Shown here: positions 14,201 through 32,446 of the stretch, piece after piece
How positions within the stretch are numbered: position 1 is the first letter of the stretch
Layout of the letters: every line of letters begins with the position of its first letter
From: Circinella minor
Lineage: Eukaryota > Mucoromycota > Mucoromycetes > Mucorales > Lichtheimiaceae
Assembly (NCBI GenBank): GCA_016758965.1
Contig: JAEPRB010000072.1
Location: 100,326-164,325, forward strand
Direction: 5' to 3'
DNA length: 64,000 nt
Position numbers and translations under genes: made by a program
Notes under the pieces: generated by a model
Told to the model about the DNA's origin: nothing
Databases searched by the model: none
Seen by the model: the letters and a program-made list of their open reading frames with translations, nothing else

Positions 14201-14571
14201 TCAGTGTACTTCCGCACTGTATCCAAGACAATTGAACCTGTTGATTCCAATTTCGGTTCAAGACTTTTTTCTTTTTTCTTTTTCATCATTGTTGTAGCTG
14301 TTATTTCTGTTCCTGTTTCTGTTGCTAATGATTGTTGTTCCTGTTCTGCTTTTTTTGACGCGCATTTTCGCTTCTTTTTCACGGTAATGGTAGTGGGATC
14401 GACTTCTTTTACATTTGTTGGCGGTTCTTCAACTTTACCAAATATCTCGTCGATATTTCCTCGCGTAACACGTTTTAATGCCAATGGTGTTGTCGAAATG
14501 GTCCTTTTTGATGATGTTGTTAATTGAATTAATAAACGAGGTCCAGGTCGACTTAATGCAAGACGAAACAT
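11230..14571 (-). CDS. MSH1: Mitochondrial DNA mismatch repair protein MSH1 (MutS family)
   Basis: MutS homologue that binds mismatches and supports mitochondrial genome stability. Four exons: 14152-14571, 12038-14050, 11459-11948 and 11230-11300, giving 997 residues (yeast Msh1 is about 960). The start at 14571 gives MFRLALSRPGPRLLIQLTTS, a basic, hydroxylated, acid-free presequence typical of mitochondrial import; a longer frame upstream is not needed. The mismatch-binding domain I motif VGEFYELYESHA is rebuilt across the first intron (donor GAG|GTTTGT). The Walker A APNMGGKST spans the second intron. Walker B LVIMDEVGRGT and FATHYHEL are in exon 3. The C-terminal HTH region runs HGLKVAQLAGLPTEV across intron 3. 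All ATPase and clamp segments are in order with no lesion. A Ser/Thr-rich insert (around the TTTTSPAATYDSEATTTTS segment) is lineage-specific. Confidence 0.93.
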
Positions 14572-14950
14572 TGTCAAAATGTAAAAATAAAATAAAGGAC
14601 GATCATCAACTGTTTTTTTTTTCTGTAACGTTGGTATTACTTTGTCGGAGATGTGGTTACTTACACCTGTCAACAAGGAAAGGAAACACAAAAAAAAACT
14701 TTAAATAACTTGCATGATTGAAAGTTTATTACATATAAAATAATATTAAAAAGAATTAATACACTTTGGTTTACGAAAGGGAGGGGTTAAGTCTTAAGGA
14801 TTTTCGAAGATATTTTTTTTCGCTTTATACACACAGATTTTAAAAGGAGGCGAAGAAGGATGAGAAGTGATGGAGAAAGAAAGGGAATTTATACTTTATA
14901 TATCAATAAGAATAATAATAATAATCAAAACGGGAGGGATAAAAAAGAAG

Positions 14951-16836
14951 TTATCGTTGACTTGATTTATACATTCCTTCATAGAAGGGTTTCAAACGAC
15001 TCCTATCCACTGTAGCAATATAGTATGTACCACCATTATTTGTCCAACTTACAGCTTCTGAAAAGTATTCGAATTCTTCTACACGTAAGATCGATTCTGG
15101 CATATGAAAAGTACGTTGATTAATCTTGTGACTTTTGGGTACAAATGATTTTAAGGAGATAATCTTTGTCCCTTCATTTAAATCCAAGAATAATTGAGCC
15201 AAAGAATGGTTTGTTTCCCAATCAAATGCATAATTGTTAACTAATAATACATCTGTTCGTTTTAATGTTTCATACATATCACTTGATCCAACATCTAAAA
15301 AGTCTCCATGTCGAAAATGTATTTTACCAGTTGGTAAACGCCATGCCCTATATAAAACAAATTAAATAAGTTACTATTATTATTATTAATTAAACACATG
15401 TCACTCATTCAATTTTGAACTACTTACTTCATTCTAGCAGCATATTCCTTTAATTGTCGTTTCGCACATTTACATGGTACTTCCATAATTTCAATACCAT
15501 ACGCTTCACATCCTGTTTGAGCAGCTACTTGTAATACTACGTTACCAATACCGCATCCCATATCCATAAATACACTATGTGAATTTAATTTGGTCTTGGT
15601 AATGAATTGTTTGACTAATATTGGGTTGATTTCTCCATACACATTATTCGAAAATGCTAAATCATAAATACGTAACAAAAATTAGTTTTTTCTCCTTCCT
15701 ATGATATCTCAGTTATATATATATATATATTACCTTGATAATTGTTAAGTGCATCCGCCTGCGGCGCAACAGTTCTACTATATACTTGGTATAAAATATG
15801 ACAAGCTAAATCATAACTTGGATGACGCATAGCTTTGGCATTCTTGCTGAGTTCACCCTTGGCTTTTAAATCACGAATTATTCGATTAAAATCATTGACT
15901 GCTTCAATAAATCCATTGGCGTTACGTCGATTACGATGTTTAGTCAAATTACGCATAATGCCCTGAGATTCATCACCTAATAAATCTTGTTGTTCTGGTG
16001 TAAGATAACAATCATAGATAAAATAAGCGGATCGGATTAAATCGGTAATAGGGTTATATTCATCCTTGTCCTCTATATCATCCACTGCCTGCAGTGATTT
16101 GTGATTTTGATGTTGGCGACGATCGTTATTATCACTGCTATTACTATTACTATTATTAGTGGTTGTGTTCTTTAATACAGGTCGTAACAATAAGAAACTA
16201 TAAATAAATATGATTGCAGATTTAGTATTAGTATTGTTTATATAATCTTACCCCACACACACTTTCTTGTCTCACATGATAATACATACTTTTCACTGTC
16301 ACCTGGATATTCTAATATCGATTGTAAATTAGGATCACCCACTGGTGAAGCTCGAGAATCATGAGTATTTTCACTATTTTCTGCAATGAAATCTAATCAA
16401 TTATAATAATCCGAGAAAATAAGTTAGAAATGAATTAAAAAAATGAACTTGACATGATATTTTTCTTTTACTTTCCAGAAAAAAAGCTCCCCTGACATTA
16501 TAACAGCCGTAGTAACAAACAAAAGAAATTACAAAGGAATTACTTACAAGGACGATATTTTGAATGAGAAGCTCGTACAATACGGTCAGAAGTAATCATT
16601 TTGGGTCTTGCGTTAACCGTTGCTTTAGTAGTAGTAGTAGTAGTAGTAGCAGTAGTAGCAGAGGGTTTTTTATTATTATTTTTATTATCTTCTCGTAGTC
16701 TTTTTTCCGGTGTTGCTGTCGTAAGGTCATTCGACTTTGAAAGTCTTCGTTTAATACTAGTTGTTGCTGTTACTTTAGTATTATCCATTCGTTTATTCAT
16801 ATGTTTTTCCTCTGTACATGCAATTGCTGTATTCAT
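14951..16836 (-). CDS. DOT1: Histone H3 lysine-79 methyltransferase DOT1
   Basis: Methylates H3K79 in the nucleosome core (silencing, checkpoint and meiotic control). Five exons: 16548-16836, 16290-16392, 15734-16197, 15428-15656 and 14951-15347, giving 493 residues with closed phases. The N-terminal 100 residues are basic, Thr/Asn rich and probably nucleosome- or DNA-binding (KRRLSKSNDL, PEKRLREDNKNNNKKP). The catalytic domain holds AFSNNVYGEI, motif I MDMGCGIGNVVLQVAAQTG, YGIEIMEVP and the Asn-rich active-site strand LLVNNYAFDWETN. The canonical motif I is DLGSGVGN; here the serine is Cys and the valine Ile, conservative changes. The exon 2 acceptor was set at 16392 because the nearer CAG at about 16381 would create a stop at the junction. 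It lies 380 bp upstream of MSH1 on the same strand. Confidence 0.92.
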
Positions 16837-19800
16837 TTTATTTTATTATTATTTTTAGTTTGAAACGTAAAGAAAAGGAAAGAATAAAAAAAAGGAGGGG
16901 AAGAAAAAAAAAAGCTGTATGGTGTGTGACACTAAAAAAAAGAATTCCATCAAAAAATTATTATAGGGAACTCTCTCGAAATTACTCAATTTGGAATATT
17001 AAAAAAAATGAAACTTATTCCAATTAAGGACTGATATGATTTATCGAACAGTTAGCAGTAAGGAAGATAAAAAATATGATGATATCATACCAGATTGACT
17101 AAGGTGATATATAATATTTTGTACTTAAGAACATATTTTTTTAAGTGATCTATGTAATTGTAAGGAAGTCAACCAAACATACTGTTATAGAACATCCTTT
17201 TCGTGAGAAGCGAGATGATCAATCCTGTTGTAACGTTATTAAATCTTTCTACACCTTGTTCAATCCGGATCGGGTCATAAGCACTTATGTATAATTATCA
17301 TTTAGCTGTTATTGTATCACCCTGATTCCAGATAATCATCCAACCTCAACTCTTCCAATCATATATTCATAAACGCCTTTTTCAGCCAAAGAAACAAGTG
17401 TCGCATATATTACTATAGTAGACTATTAATCTTACTAATAAAAAATAGCAAAAAATATATCATATAATCTGTAATTCATTTTAGAGCCTGATGAAATTAG
17501 ACATAGAAGTATAAAATTGAAAATGGATGTAGCAAAGAGCTTTTTTGCTTGAATTTGGTGTCACAGCTGACTTTTTATTATCTGTTACGAATTTCAATAC
17601 AAAAACAAGGCAGATATTAAAAGTCGTGCTATCCTGCGGTCGTGCCATTCCCCTATGTCTGTGTTTATTTTTATTCCACTATGTTCAATCGTGCCATTGA
17701 TCCTGTCTTATTACCCTCCTGCATAAATAATATTTACTGATATTTATAATGAAGTTAAAAAAAGTACGTAGCGATTTTGTTTTTGTTTTGACTAATTTTT
17801 ATTTTTTGTTCTACGTAGTAGTATAATGATATAAATGAATTAACTTACATATCCAACTTATTGTAGCACTTTCAATAGAAAGATCATCACAATTGTTGTA
17901 TTTGACAAGAATACGTAATATGATACATAAAAAATACACTTTTTTTATGAATCGATATATGATGGAAATATTTATGCTTTTTGGTTTTAAGGTGATAATC
18001 TTTTCATCACATATATATATTATTTATGTGATAAATGGAATACGTAATACAAGTTTAAAAAAATAAAATAAATAAGTATAATAAATATAATAAATAAAAA
18101 TGTTTATAAAGAAAGTGTATTTTGGCCATAAATAGAAGAAAGTTCACAAAGAGATGTCACCAAAGCGACCCTCAATCTCCTTTGAAAATTCACTGGCCTT
18201 AATAAAAGCGCTCAGTTTCGCCCTGCGGCAAGGTTTATTGTTCCTTAAGAGCTTTACTGAGGAGACATCAAAGGATCCATTTGTTAGACATGCTTTCCAA
18301 CTCTGAACCAAAGGCGTGTGTAGTATGATAATATAAATACGTACATCACGTACCCGTAAGAACTTCACCAAGAGTGTGTGGGGGGTGAATGAGAAAAAGA
18401 GAGAGAGGGAGTTGTACGAATCAAGTTAATTACTAATCACTGTTCTTTATACTTATATATAGCTTAAACAGAATGGCTGGGAGATTGGATCGGATGTGGG
18501 ACAAACGGTACGTGGTGTTATAATATTTAAAAGCATATTTATATTACCATACTACACACGCCTCTGAATCAGAGTTGGACTGTAGGTCTATCAAATGGAT
18601 GCTTTGGTACCTCTTTCACAAATGCAATACAACGTGCTCTGTCTCGTTTTATGTCGTTGCACTGTCTTGATGTACAGTGATCCAATAACGATCAACCACA
18701 GGGATTTTCATAGATATTTTGACAGAAAATGGAGTTAGGAATTAACAATGCCAAGACAAATGACTTGAAAAAAACGTACTTTGTCACTATGTACTATCAA
18801 TCGTGTATATTCAAAAATGAATGACAACCCTTATCTGCCGTTCTACTCATCCACACAAAATAAGAAAAATAATTATTCGGTGCTCTCAAAAAAATAATTT
18901 CAAGTCTCTATTTAAAGTAAAAGCATGGACTTATTGAGGGAAGTTTGCTGGCAAGTGAATTCGCATAATAAAATTGACCAGAGGAATATTTTTTATAAGT
19001 ATCCGGAACATCTTCGTACTTGGAATAATTGAACATTCTACTCAAAAAAATACAAATGGAATCCTACTAAATGAATTGAAAAAATTACTTGTGGGTCGTA
19101 TAATACGACAATGATTGCCTCTGAAGCTCAAGCACGTTCTATTGTTAATCCATCACAAGCTAAGAATAATATTTCATCACACTTATCACTACAAAGATGA
19201 CCAGCTCCAAAAATAGCTTACTTTCCTATAGCATTTTATTCCAAACAGAAAAGCTCTATTTTCACCTATCGTATCCCAACCACCTCCATCCTATATACAG
19301 GATATAAGCTATTTACAGCAACAACAACAATAGCTCAGTAAAACAAAACAAAGAAACTATCGCGGTGCTCAAATTGTCGTTCAGACATCTCTCCTGCCTG
19401 GTGGAAGAGGTGGTACTTGCGAAAATCAGAAGATGAATAAATATATTTGTTGTTTGTTATAAGAAGTTAATATGTTTTTACGTAGTTCGCCGGAGGAGAG
19501 AGGTTGTTTCGCAACACACTTTGGGAGTATTTTTTTGGTTACCCATACACATGATACCTGAACTGAAAATTGATATTTGATCACCAAAGATTTAAACTGG
19601 TTGCCTAAAATAACACTGATTTAAGAATTTTTATATCGATAGAATTAAAAATGGAGTTGCCACTTTCAATTTTTATATTTTTAAAGTAAAACACCATATT
19701 TAACTCTTAGTCCTCTCCAGTTTTCTACTTTCCTTTTGAATTACTACGTACTATATGTTTATATAAAATATAACTTTTACAAAGAGAATACTTATTGTAT

Positions 19801-20140
19801 AATGAGAGTTTCATCAAAGATCAGCCTCTTTATCTTCATTTTTGTACATACAATAATTAATATTTCTGCTATTCCATAATAGCAACTGGTGCCACGGCAA
19901 CCGTCACATGTGTAATGTAGGGTTAATTTTTGGTTTGAGGTCGCTGTTAAAGCAGTTTTTTTTTTCTCCTTCCTTTCTCCTCCCTATACATACTTCAATT
20001 TATATATAAATAACACCACACGTCAATTAATCTCTCTCTCTCCTCGTAGCCCCCTTCATCATATTATATACTTTTCTACATATATAAAATAAAAAAAGCA
20101 TTCCATTATATTCAGAGACAAAATAACAACAGTAACTACC
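16837..20140. other. Long intergenic region, about 3.3 kb
   Basis: AT-rich DNA between the DOT1 start and the EDC3 start. It contains many TACGTA hexamers, a less AT-rich patch at 18150-18380 whose minus-strand frame (75 codons) has no recognised family, and a decayed coding-like stretch at about 19090-19440. Pyrimidine-rich sequence at 19960-20060 directly before EDC3 is the likely EDC3 promoter. No RNA gene was recognised. Confidence 0.5.
19090..19440 (+). pseudogene. Decayed coding relic, unknown family
   Basis: The plus strand has a run of sensible codons interrupted by stops and frame changes. One segment reads IASEAQARSIVNPSQAKNN before a TGA. A second contains SQPPPSYIQDISYLQQQQQ, then a TAG, then RGAQIVVQTSLLPGGRGGTC. 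Codon choice resembles the genes nearby more than the flanking AT-rich DNA. No family was recognised and no intact frame exists, so this is a tentative gene relic; chance open sequence is the alternative. Confidence 0.25.
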
Positions 20141-22569
20141 ATGGCAGAAGCATTCCTTGGACTTGTTATTGGAGTACAATTGCATTCCGGCCTAAAACTT
20201 AATGGCACCGTAGCTCATATTGAACCCACTTCACAACAGATGACTTTGAAAGATGGTACATATATATATATATACATATATATGAGATACGCTAAATAAC
20301 AAATTTCTACAACCCTTGGATATTATATTAATAAACGTAAAAAAAAAACGAAACATATTTATCTTATTAGTCGAAGTTATTTTTCCCGGGCAACCACCTC
20401 ATTTAACTTCACTTTATGGTGTTAATGGAAATGAGATTGCTGATCTACAAGTTATTCAAAAAAAAACTGAAAAGTTCCCCAATACTATTAATAATCAAAA
20501 GAAAGTAACACCATCAACGACAACAACAACCACAACAACAGTAATACCAACACAATCCAAAAGTTGTAATGTATCAAGTACGAACACCAGTAATAGAAAA
20601 AAAACAGTTGAAAAAAAGACAAGTAATGATCGAGTAAAAAATATCCAGCAACAAAAGAAGGTTTGTTATCCTTACTTATTAATCTATACATATAGTATTC
20701 ATTAAATCAATTATATCGAATAATCCTACCTTTTTTTTTTTGTAATATAGAATAACATGCCCGTCAAATCGTTATCTTCAAGTACAGGTAAAAACATTAA
20801 TTGTGTATATAAGTGTATATAAGTTTTTTTGTGGGGAAGAAAAATTAATAATGGTTTTAATTATTGCCGAATTAAGGACGAAAACAACAACAACAGCAAC
20901 AACAACGTATAGCAGCAGTAACACAAGGAAAAGAAAATGGATGGGCAAATCAAGACGTTAGTGGATTTAGAGAAAAAGAATTCGATTTTCAAGCCAATCT
21001 AAATATGTTTGATAAAGCAAAGGTGTTTGCAGAAATTCGTGTAAGACTTTCTATTATATCTTATGTGAATAAAAGTTGATAACGTTAAAGATCAGCAACT
21101 TAGGAAAATGATTAAATATTTAGGAATTGGACGATACAGAAGCAGATACATTATTGGTCACATTGAATCGACTACCACGAAAAGATGGACAATCTCCACA
21201 AGTACCTCGGAAAAATTTATTACCTACTGAAAATGTTTTGGATAGTGAAGATGAGGATGATGAAAGTGTTGGGGATGAGAGTGATACAGAATCACGGACC
21301 ACGTCAGATGAAAGTATTCGAGTACGACGTAATAATCGTCAAAAAAATACCAATAATAAACGAGACGCGTCATCATCTCCTATTACTACCATTTTACAAT
21401 CCAACAACAATAGCAGTAACAAAAATGGTAGTAGGGTAAGAACATCAGAAAGTCATATTAATTGTGTGCTTGTATCACCATTGCAAATGGCTCACGCAGA
21501 GCATGAATGTGGTAATTTTTATTTATTTATTTTTCTCTTAAACAAACAATCATAGTTTAAATAATAACAACAATGTTTTTGGTGTGTATTAGTGAAAGTG
21601 ACTGGTCCATCAGAAGATCAACTTATAGAAAATGGAGGGCGATGTATTAGTATGAAAGTACTTGAAATTCTTGGTGCGCACATTATATAATAATTATAGT
21701 GAACAGAAGGAAGGGCAGGATATGATAATAATTAAGGAAAATTAATACGTTTCTATTCGGATATATGTATAGGGGGTATTCGACGAAGAAAACAAAATGA
21801 TATTGTACCTATTGTCATTGTATTGGCAGGAAATAATAAGATTGGAGCCAATGGATTATCTACTGCGCGGCATTTAATCAACCGTGGGTACCACGTCGCT
21901 GTTTGCATGAATGAGCAAAGAACGGTATTGTGTGACACGGTTGCACAGCAACAAACCATGATCGAACAAGCTGGAGGAAAACTGATTGGTGATCCTAAAG
22001 GTAATTTACTATGACCACCATAATTCTCTTTTCTCCTTCTTTATAGTAGTTAATTTATCTAATTCTTATGACAACAACAACAAATAAAGAATTGGAAGGA
22101 TGGAAAGCAGATTTGATTGTGGATGCTATGACAGGTTCTCAACAATTACAAACCGAGGAAGAAGATCAAGATGAAGAAGATAAAGAAGCAAATAAAACTT
22201 TACGTAAAATGATTCAATGGGCATCTCAACAATCTGCACCCATTTTAAGTATTGATTTTCCAAGTGCAATGCATGGACCTGATGGTATGTCTTTTTTTTT
22301 CATTTGTGAAAGACGAGCGCCCACACACACCAGTGCTCTATTCTAAAACTTGGAATCTCAATAATTTTTACATATTAGATGTTATTCATCCTCAATGGAC
22401 TGTTTGTCTTGGAGCACCCAAATTTGGATGTGTTTCACAGGAAGTGACAGGAGAATTATATATGGCTGACATTGGTATTCCTAAAATATGTTGGAAAAGA
22501 GCTGGTGTCAAAGGTTGGACTGCACCTTGGGGTGCTGATTTTTTGGTTGCATTAGAATATGTAATATAA
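20141..22569 (+). CDS. EDC3: Enhancer of mRNA decapping protein 3 (EDC3)
   Basis: P-body scaffold that binds Dcp2 and DEAD-box helicase Dhh1 and dimerises through its YjeF-N domain to promote mRNA decapping. Nine exons: 20141-20255, 20371-20660, 20751-20787, 20877-21040, 21124-21511, 21593-21673, 21773-22000, 22090-22284 and 22379-22569, giving 562 residues with closed phases. Residues 1 to about 75 form the LSm-like domain (AFLGLVIGVQLHSGLKLNG, then SLYGVNGNEIADLQ). A Thr/Gln-rich linker follows. The FDF motif (EFDFQANLNMFDKAKVF) begins at residue 183. An acidic linker (DSEDEDDESVGDESDTES) precedes the YjeF-N Rossmann domain from about 331 to the end (VIVLAGNNKIGANGLSTARH, LIVDAMTG, IPKICWKRAG). 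The acceptor of exon 8 lacks a clear pyrimidine tract and is the least certain junction. Confidence 0.92.
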
Positions 22570-22595
22570 ATATACAAAACAATCACATACAACAT

Positions 22596-22652
<57 letters not shown>

Positions 22653-23054
22653 CATACATCCATACAGACAAAAGCAATTGTTGTTGTCATTTTCTCTATT
22701 CATCTTTTTTTTTATCACAGTTTTTTTTTTTTTAAAAAAAAGTTGTACGTGTATGAGAGAGGAAGAAGGAGAGATAAACACGATTAGAAAAAGATAAAGT
22801 AAAAAGGAAAGGTATTATTAACAATTTTTTCGTGATACAAAAGCAGAATAGAAGGAAAGAGAGGGGTATGTATAATTATAGTATCTAAATGGTCTTTTTT
22901 TTTGTTTTTCAGTGAGTGGGAGAAGTGTATATATGAGGCTGTCAATAATAATAGTAATAATAATGATAATAATAATAATAACATATAAGGAGAGAATTAC
23001 AGCATACAAAGTATAATATTAAATGGAATGAGAGTTGGTGTCAAATTGGGTTAA
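22570..23054. repeat. Convergent 3' region with CA/TA microsatellite
   Basis: Between the EDC3 stop and the MGM1 stop. A (CA)n tract at about 22595-22612 runs directly into a (TA)n tract to about 22646. Short ATA/ATT trinucleotide repeats occur near 22940-22982. The several open frames across this stretch are translations of the repeats and are not genes. Confidence 0.8.
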
Positions 23055-26000
23055 TTAAGCGCCACTAAAAGATCCCATCTTTGCACGAGCTTGCCTGTCT
23101 GCTTGTCTCTTAACCAAATAGCTTAATTTATCCATAACGTCTTCTAGTTTGTTCTTTCGTTCTTGAAGATCCAAGTGTTTTTGTATAGGTGGGTTTTCTC
23201 GTGCAAATTGCAATATTTGTCTACGGTTCATTTGATATACTAAGCGATTATCCACTTCACGAGGGAATTGGAAAAAGAATTCATTCAATAACTCAACTTG
23301 TATAAACATGACGGCCTACATAATAAACAAAAACATACGTTGGTTTAATCAAAAATTCAAATTGTAACATGTACACACATATATTACGTAGAAGAAAAAA
23401 GACAGTTACCGTATAAGTCAATTTTTCAGCAATGACATTAAGGAAAGCTTCAGGACAGTATTGCTTGTTTTCAGCCGATTTACATTGTCTGCTCTTGAGT
23501 GCTGCAATACGATACTTTAGAATCATAGCGCGATCACGTAAAAACAATGCTTCTCTTGCCTTTTCCAAAATCTTGGGGTTATAAAATGTATGTTTAATTG
23601 CATCTTCATCTTCCAAAGAAAATAGTTGCTCTTCTGTGGCCGATCCACCTTCTTCAGCAATTTGTCGAAGACGTTCTTGACGACGACCATCCTCTCGTTC
23701 TTGATCCAATAAATACTTGATAGCACCTTTGAGTTTCTTTTTACCAACGGCATTCTTGAGCGAACTGGCCATTTGGTCACACATATCTAATTCCTTTTCT
23801 AATAATCCAACGGATCGTTTGACACCTTCGGCCCACTCCATGTCAGTGACTTCTACTTCATATTTGTAAGGTTTAATCGTATTTTCTACTTGATCACTTG
23901 TAGTTAAAAACTTAGATCGCAATATTTCACTGGTGAAACTCATAACCTTTTTACGTGTATCAGGATGAAATGAAAATGGATCAGCATTTGCCAAGCGTTC
24001 CATATTACTCATCAAAACATCCACTACTAATTGAGTTGTGGATCTTCCAATACCCGATTTGGTCAATGCTGCCGACGCCAGGTCAATCTTGTAAAGCCAA
24101 TAAATATCATCTATCGAAGCTTTGGGTAATTCTGCAATTTTAGGATCGGACCAATATTGCTCAGCACAAATATCCAATACCCGCTGTTCCAACATGGTCC
24201 GCACTTCATGCCGCACTTGCGGTTTACCAAACCTTGTGGCAAAGTCCTTGAAGTTATGTTTAAGAGAATCAATTGATTCGGCCACATATGATTCGGCAGT
24301 GACTCGTCGGTCATTATATTGCACTTTGAATTGATATCGTGCCTCTTCTAATTCCTGTTGTACTGCATCCACAATACTATAAAGCGAGCGTCCCATACTT
24401 TGTTCCAAAACATTCATCAGCTTGTGTCGCAAAGTAGCAGTACCGACTTGGATATCACGTTGATTATAAACCAAATGGTGGCTTTGGAAAAAAGCTTCTT
24501 CATTTCGAATCAATGCACTTGTCATATTGCCAGTGACATTTTCAGGGGATCGACAAACGACACCAATATATCCCAAATGCAAAGGATAATCTGAATTGCG
24601 AAGGACAGAAGCACCTACTTCCGCAGGCACCAAATCCATTTTTGTAATGACACCAATGGTACGTAAACCGAGGGGATCGCATTTACGACTTGCACGTAAT
24701 GCAGGAGAGTTTGCTAAATCCACATTAGCAGCGCAGACAGCCAGTATAATATTGGGTCCACGGATGTATTTTTCGCAAAGCTCTTCAATTTTGGTTTTCA
24801 ATGATTCAGGTTGATTCTTATTACTAATTTGAATATAACCAGGTAAATCAATCAAGGTCAAGTCAGGTACATTGGGTGAATAGATACGAAGCTCGATGGG
24901 TTGTTCGGAAACACATTCAGTATCAGGAACAGCCATATTCATATCCACCAAAGTCTTTTGTACTTTTTTGAAATCATGCATTTTGCCTAATCCGAGTTGT
25001 GGGAATTCACCATATTCTTCATCTTCACCAGGTGTGTGAATTAATGTCAATTCAATAGGTCGTCGTGTTACCATATTGGAACCCCTATCGTATTATAACG
25101 TTATATTGTTACTATTTTGTTGATAACTAATCCCACATTTCTTTTGTTAGCAACAATAACAGCATGCCCCAAATATTAAAACTTACTTTGGAAGAAATTC
25201 ATGTCCCACAATAGCTTCTAATACAGAACTTTTGCCAGAACTTTGTGAACCAACAACAACAATACTTGGTAACTTGAGTGTTTCATTATGATCAATAGAA
25301 AGTAAAATACTTCGAATTTCTATTAATTTTTTGGTAAGCATCATGAGTTGTTCATCTTGATGCCCACCTCCCAAATCGTTATTCTTTCGTTGTTTCTTTT
25401 TAGGTTTTTCTTCTTCTTCATCATCTTCGTTTAGAAAAGCGGCTACCGCTGCTGCTGCAGCTACAGCCCCACCTTTATTATCACCACCACCGTCACCATC
25501 GCCACCATTCTTGTTCTCTTTTTCATTTTCTTTTTCTTGTTCAGCTTGAGCAAATTGATGGTTGGTTGTATGTGACTCTTCTTCCGTTGCATTCATAGAA
25601 GCCAAAAAATCTTTTACAGCATCAGGGACTCGGAGGTGGATTTCAGGTATGGATATATCGAGTTCTTCAGCTTGTTCCTGCAAAGTACCCAAAAGCTTTT
25701 GTGCTTCTTTCACTCCACCCATAAAAAAGGCCGTGCCTTTATCTGTCCAGTCTGTTATATAATATATAAAATATACACATATACATGTATATGAGTTTGT
25801 GTTCCCGGTTATTAGCTAATGTTGGTTGCCATGACAATGAATGATTACATAAATCTCAGTTTGTTTACAGCATTCCTTGTTATTTACCTGTAATTTTATT
25901 ATTAGCCAAAGTGACACCTGCAACCGTTGTCCCAGCAACCAATGTAGGTAATCGAAGTGCAGATAATGCCATACGAGGTACAGAACTAAAAGCAATCGAA

Positions 26001-26236
26001 CGTATTTGTTGATTATGAAGAACCATACTTGGAGCTACATTGGAAAAGAAACGCACTCGAGGAGAATGTTGCAGTAGTGGTATCATACGTTGTTGTTGGT
26101 AGTATACGTTATTTGTAGTGGTTGTAGAAGTACCAAGGTGATGGTAAGCATTTCTATGAGGTGTTGACGGAGAAAGTCTTAGAGGACGTGCATGACGGGC
26201 CAGTTGACTCGGTGCTTTTAGCACTTGCGAGATCAT
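23055..26236 (-). CDS. MGM1: Mitochondrial inner-membrane dynamin-like GTPase MGM1/OPA1
   Basis: Drives inner-membrane fusion and cristae shape from the mitochondrial intermembrane space. Four exons: about 25888-26236, 25187-25751, 23410-25084 and 23055-23315, giving 949 residues (OPA1 is about 960, yeast Mgm1 about 900). The N-terminus [20 protein letters not shown] is a basic presequence. A hydrophobic Ala/Val segment near residues 100-115 is the candidate inner-membrane anchor, followed by a Gly/Asp/Ala low-complexity linker. The GTPase has G1 GSQSSGKSS (284-292), G3 DLPG (384-387) and G4 TKMD (452-455). The middle domain and GED end with basic [15 protein letters not shown]. An upstream TTG at 26248 is in frame, but the first ATG is 26236. 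It diverges from the SNF2/STH1 gene. Confidence 0.95.
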
Positions 26237-26836
26237 GACAGCATACAACTTTATAAAAAAAAAATAAGGGGGAGGAAGAGAGAGTTACTGTATGCCGCAC
26301 TTTTGGCTGAATAAGAAAAAAGAAAAAGAGAAAAAAAAACTGTCCTTTATTAAAAATTTCTAGGGAAATAAAAAAACGAAAAAGTTATAAAATACAGTTT
26401 TTCATGTACCACGCTATGTTATTATCGTGATAGTTTTGATAAAAGAAAAAGCAGCAGTAATAATATTCATTTTCTTTGCCTATCTAATATATTCAATATA
26501 CTAGTAATGTTATGTCAAGTTTTGTTTTCCTTTTCTATTTATATGATCATAGTAATAATAGTAAGCATGCACAGTATTTTTAACTAGTTAACTACAGCAG
26601 AAATAACATATTTTTTTATTGGTGCTGTGAATTAACCAAAATTTTGGTGACCTCAGCAGCCAACGCCCACCAAAAAAAAAAAAAAAACTCCTCTCAGTCG
26701 TAAATTGGTTTGGGAAAAAAACCCACCTAATCCAACTTCACCTACTTTAACCGCTCACAAGAAAAAAAAAACTGATCTATAAACTCCAACTATTTTTTTT
26801 TTATTTTTTGATCAATAAAATAAGTATTGATCAAGA
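26237..26836. promoter_or_regulatory. Divergent promoter between MGM1 and SNF2/STH1
   Basis: A 600-bp region between two divergent start codons. It contains A-runs at about 26674-26688 and 26761-26769, and GGTTTGGG and CCAACTT elements, but no site I can assign. Both genes probably share this region for initiation. Confidence 0.45.

Positions 26837-32446
<5,610 letters not shown>

Noticed and set aside
18144..18371. 75-codon minus-strand frame in the DOT1-EDC3 gap
   Set aside because: Its composition is somewhat protein-like, but there are no splice partners, no family and no upstream context; kept only as a mention in the gap entry.
22392..23009. Several minus-strand frames in the EDC3-MGM1 gap
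   Set aside because: They are translations of CA/TA and ATT microsatellites plus the antisense of EDC3 exon 9.
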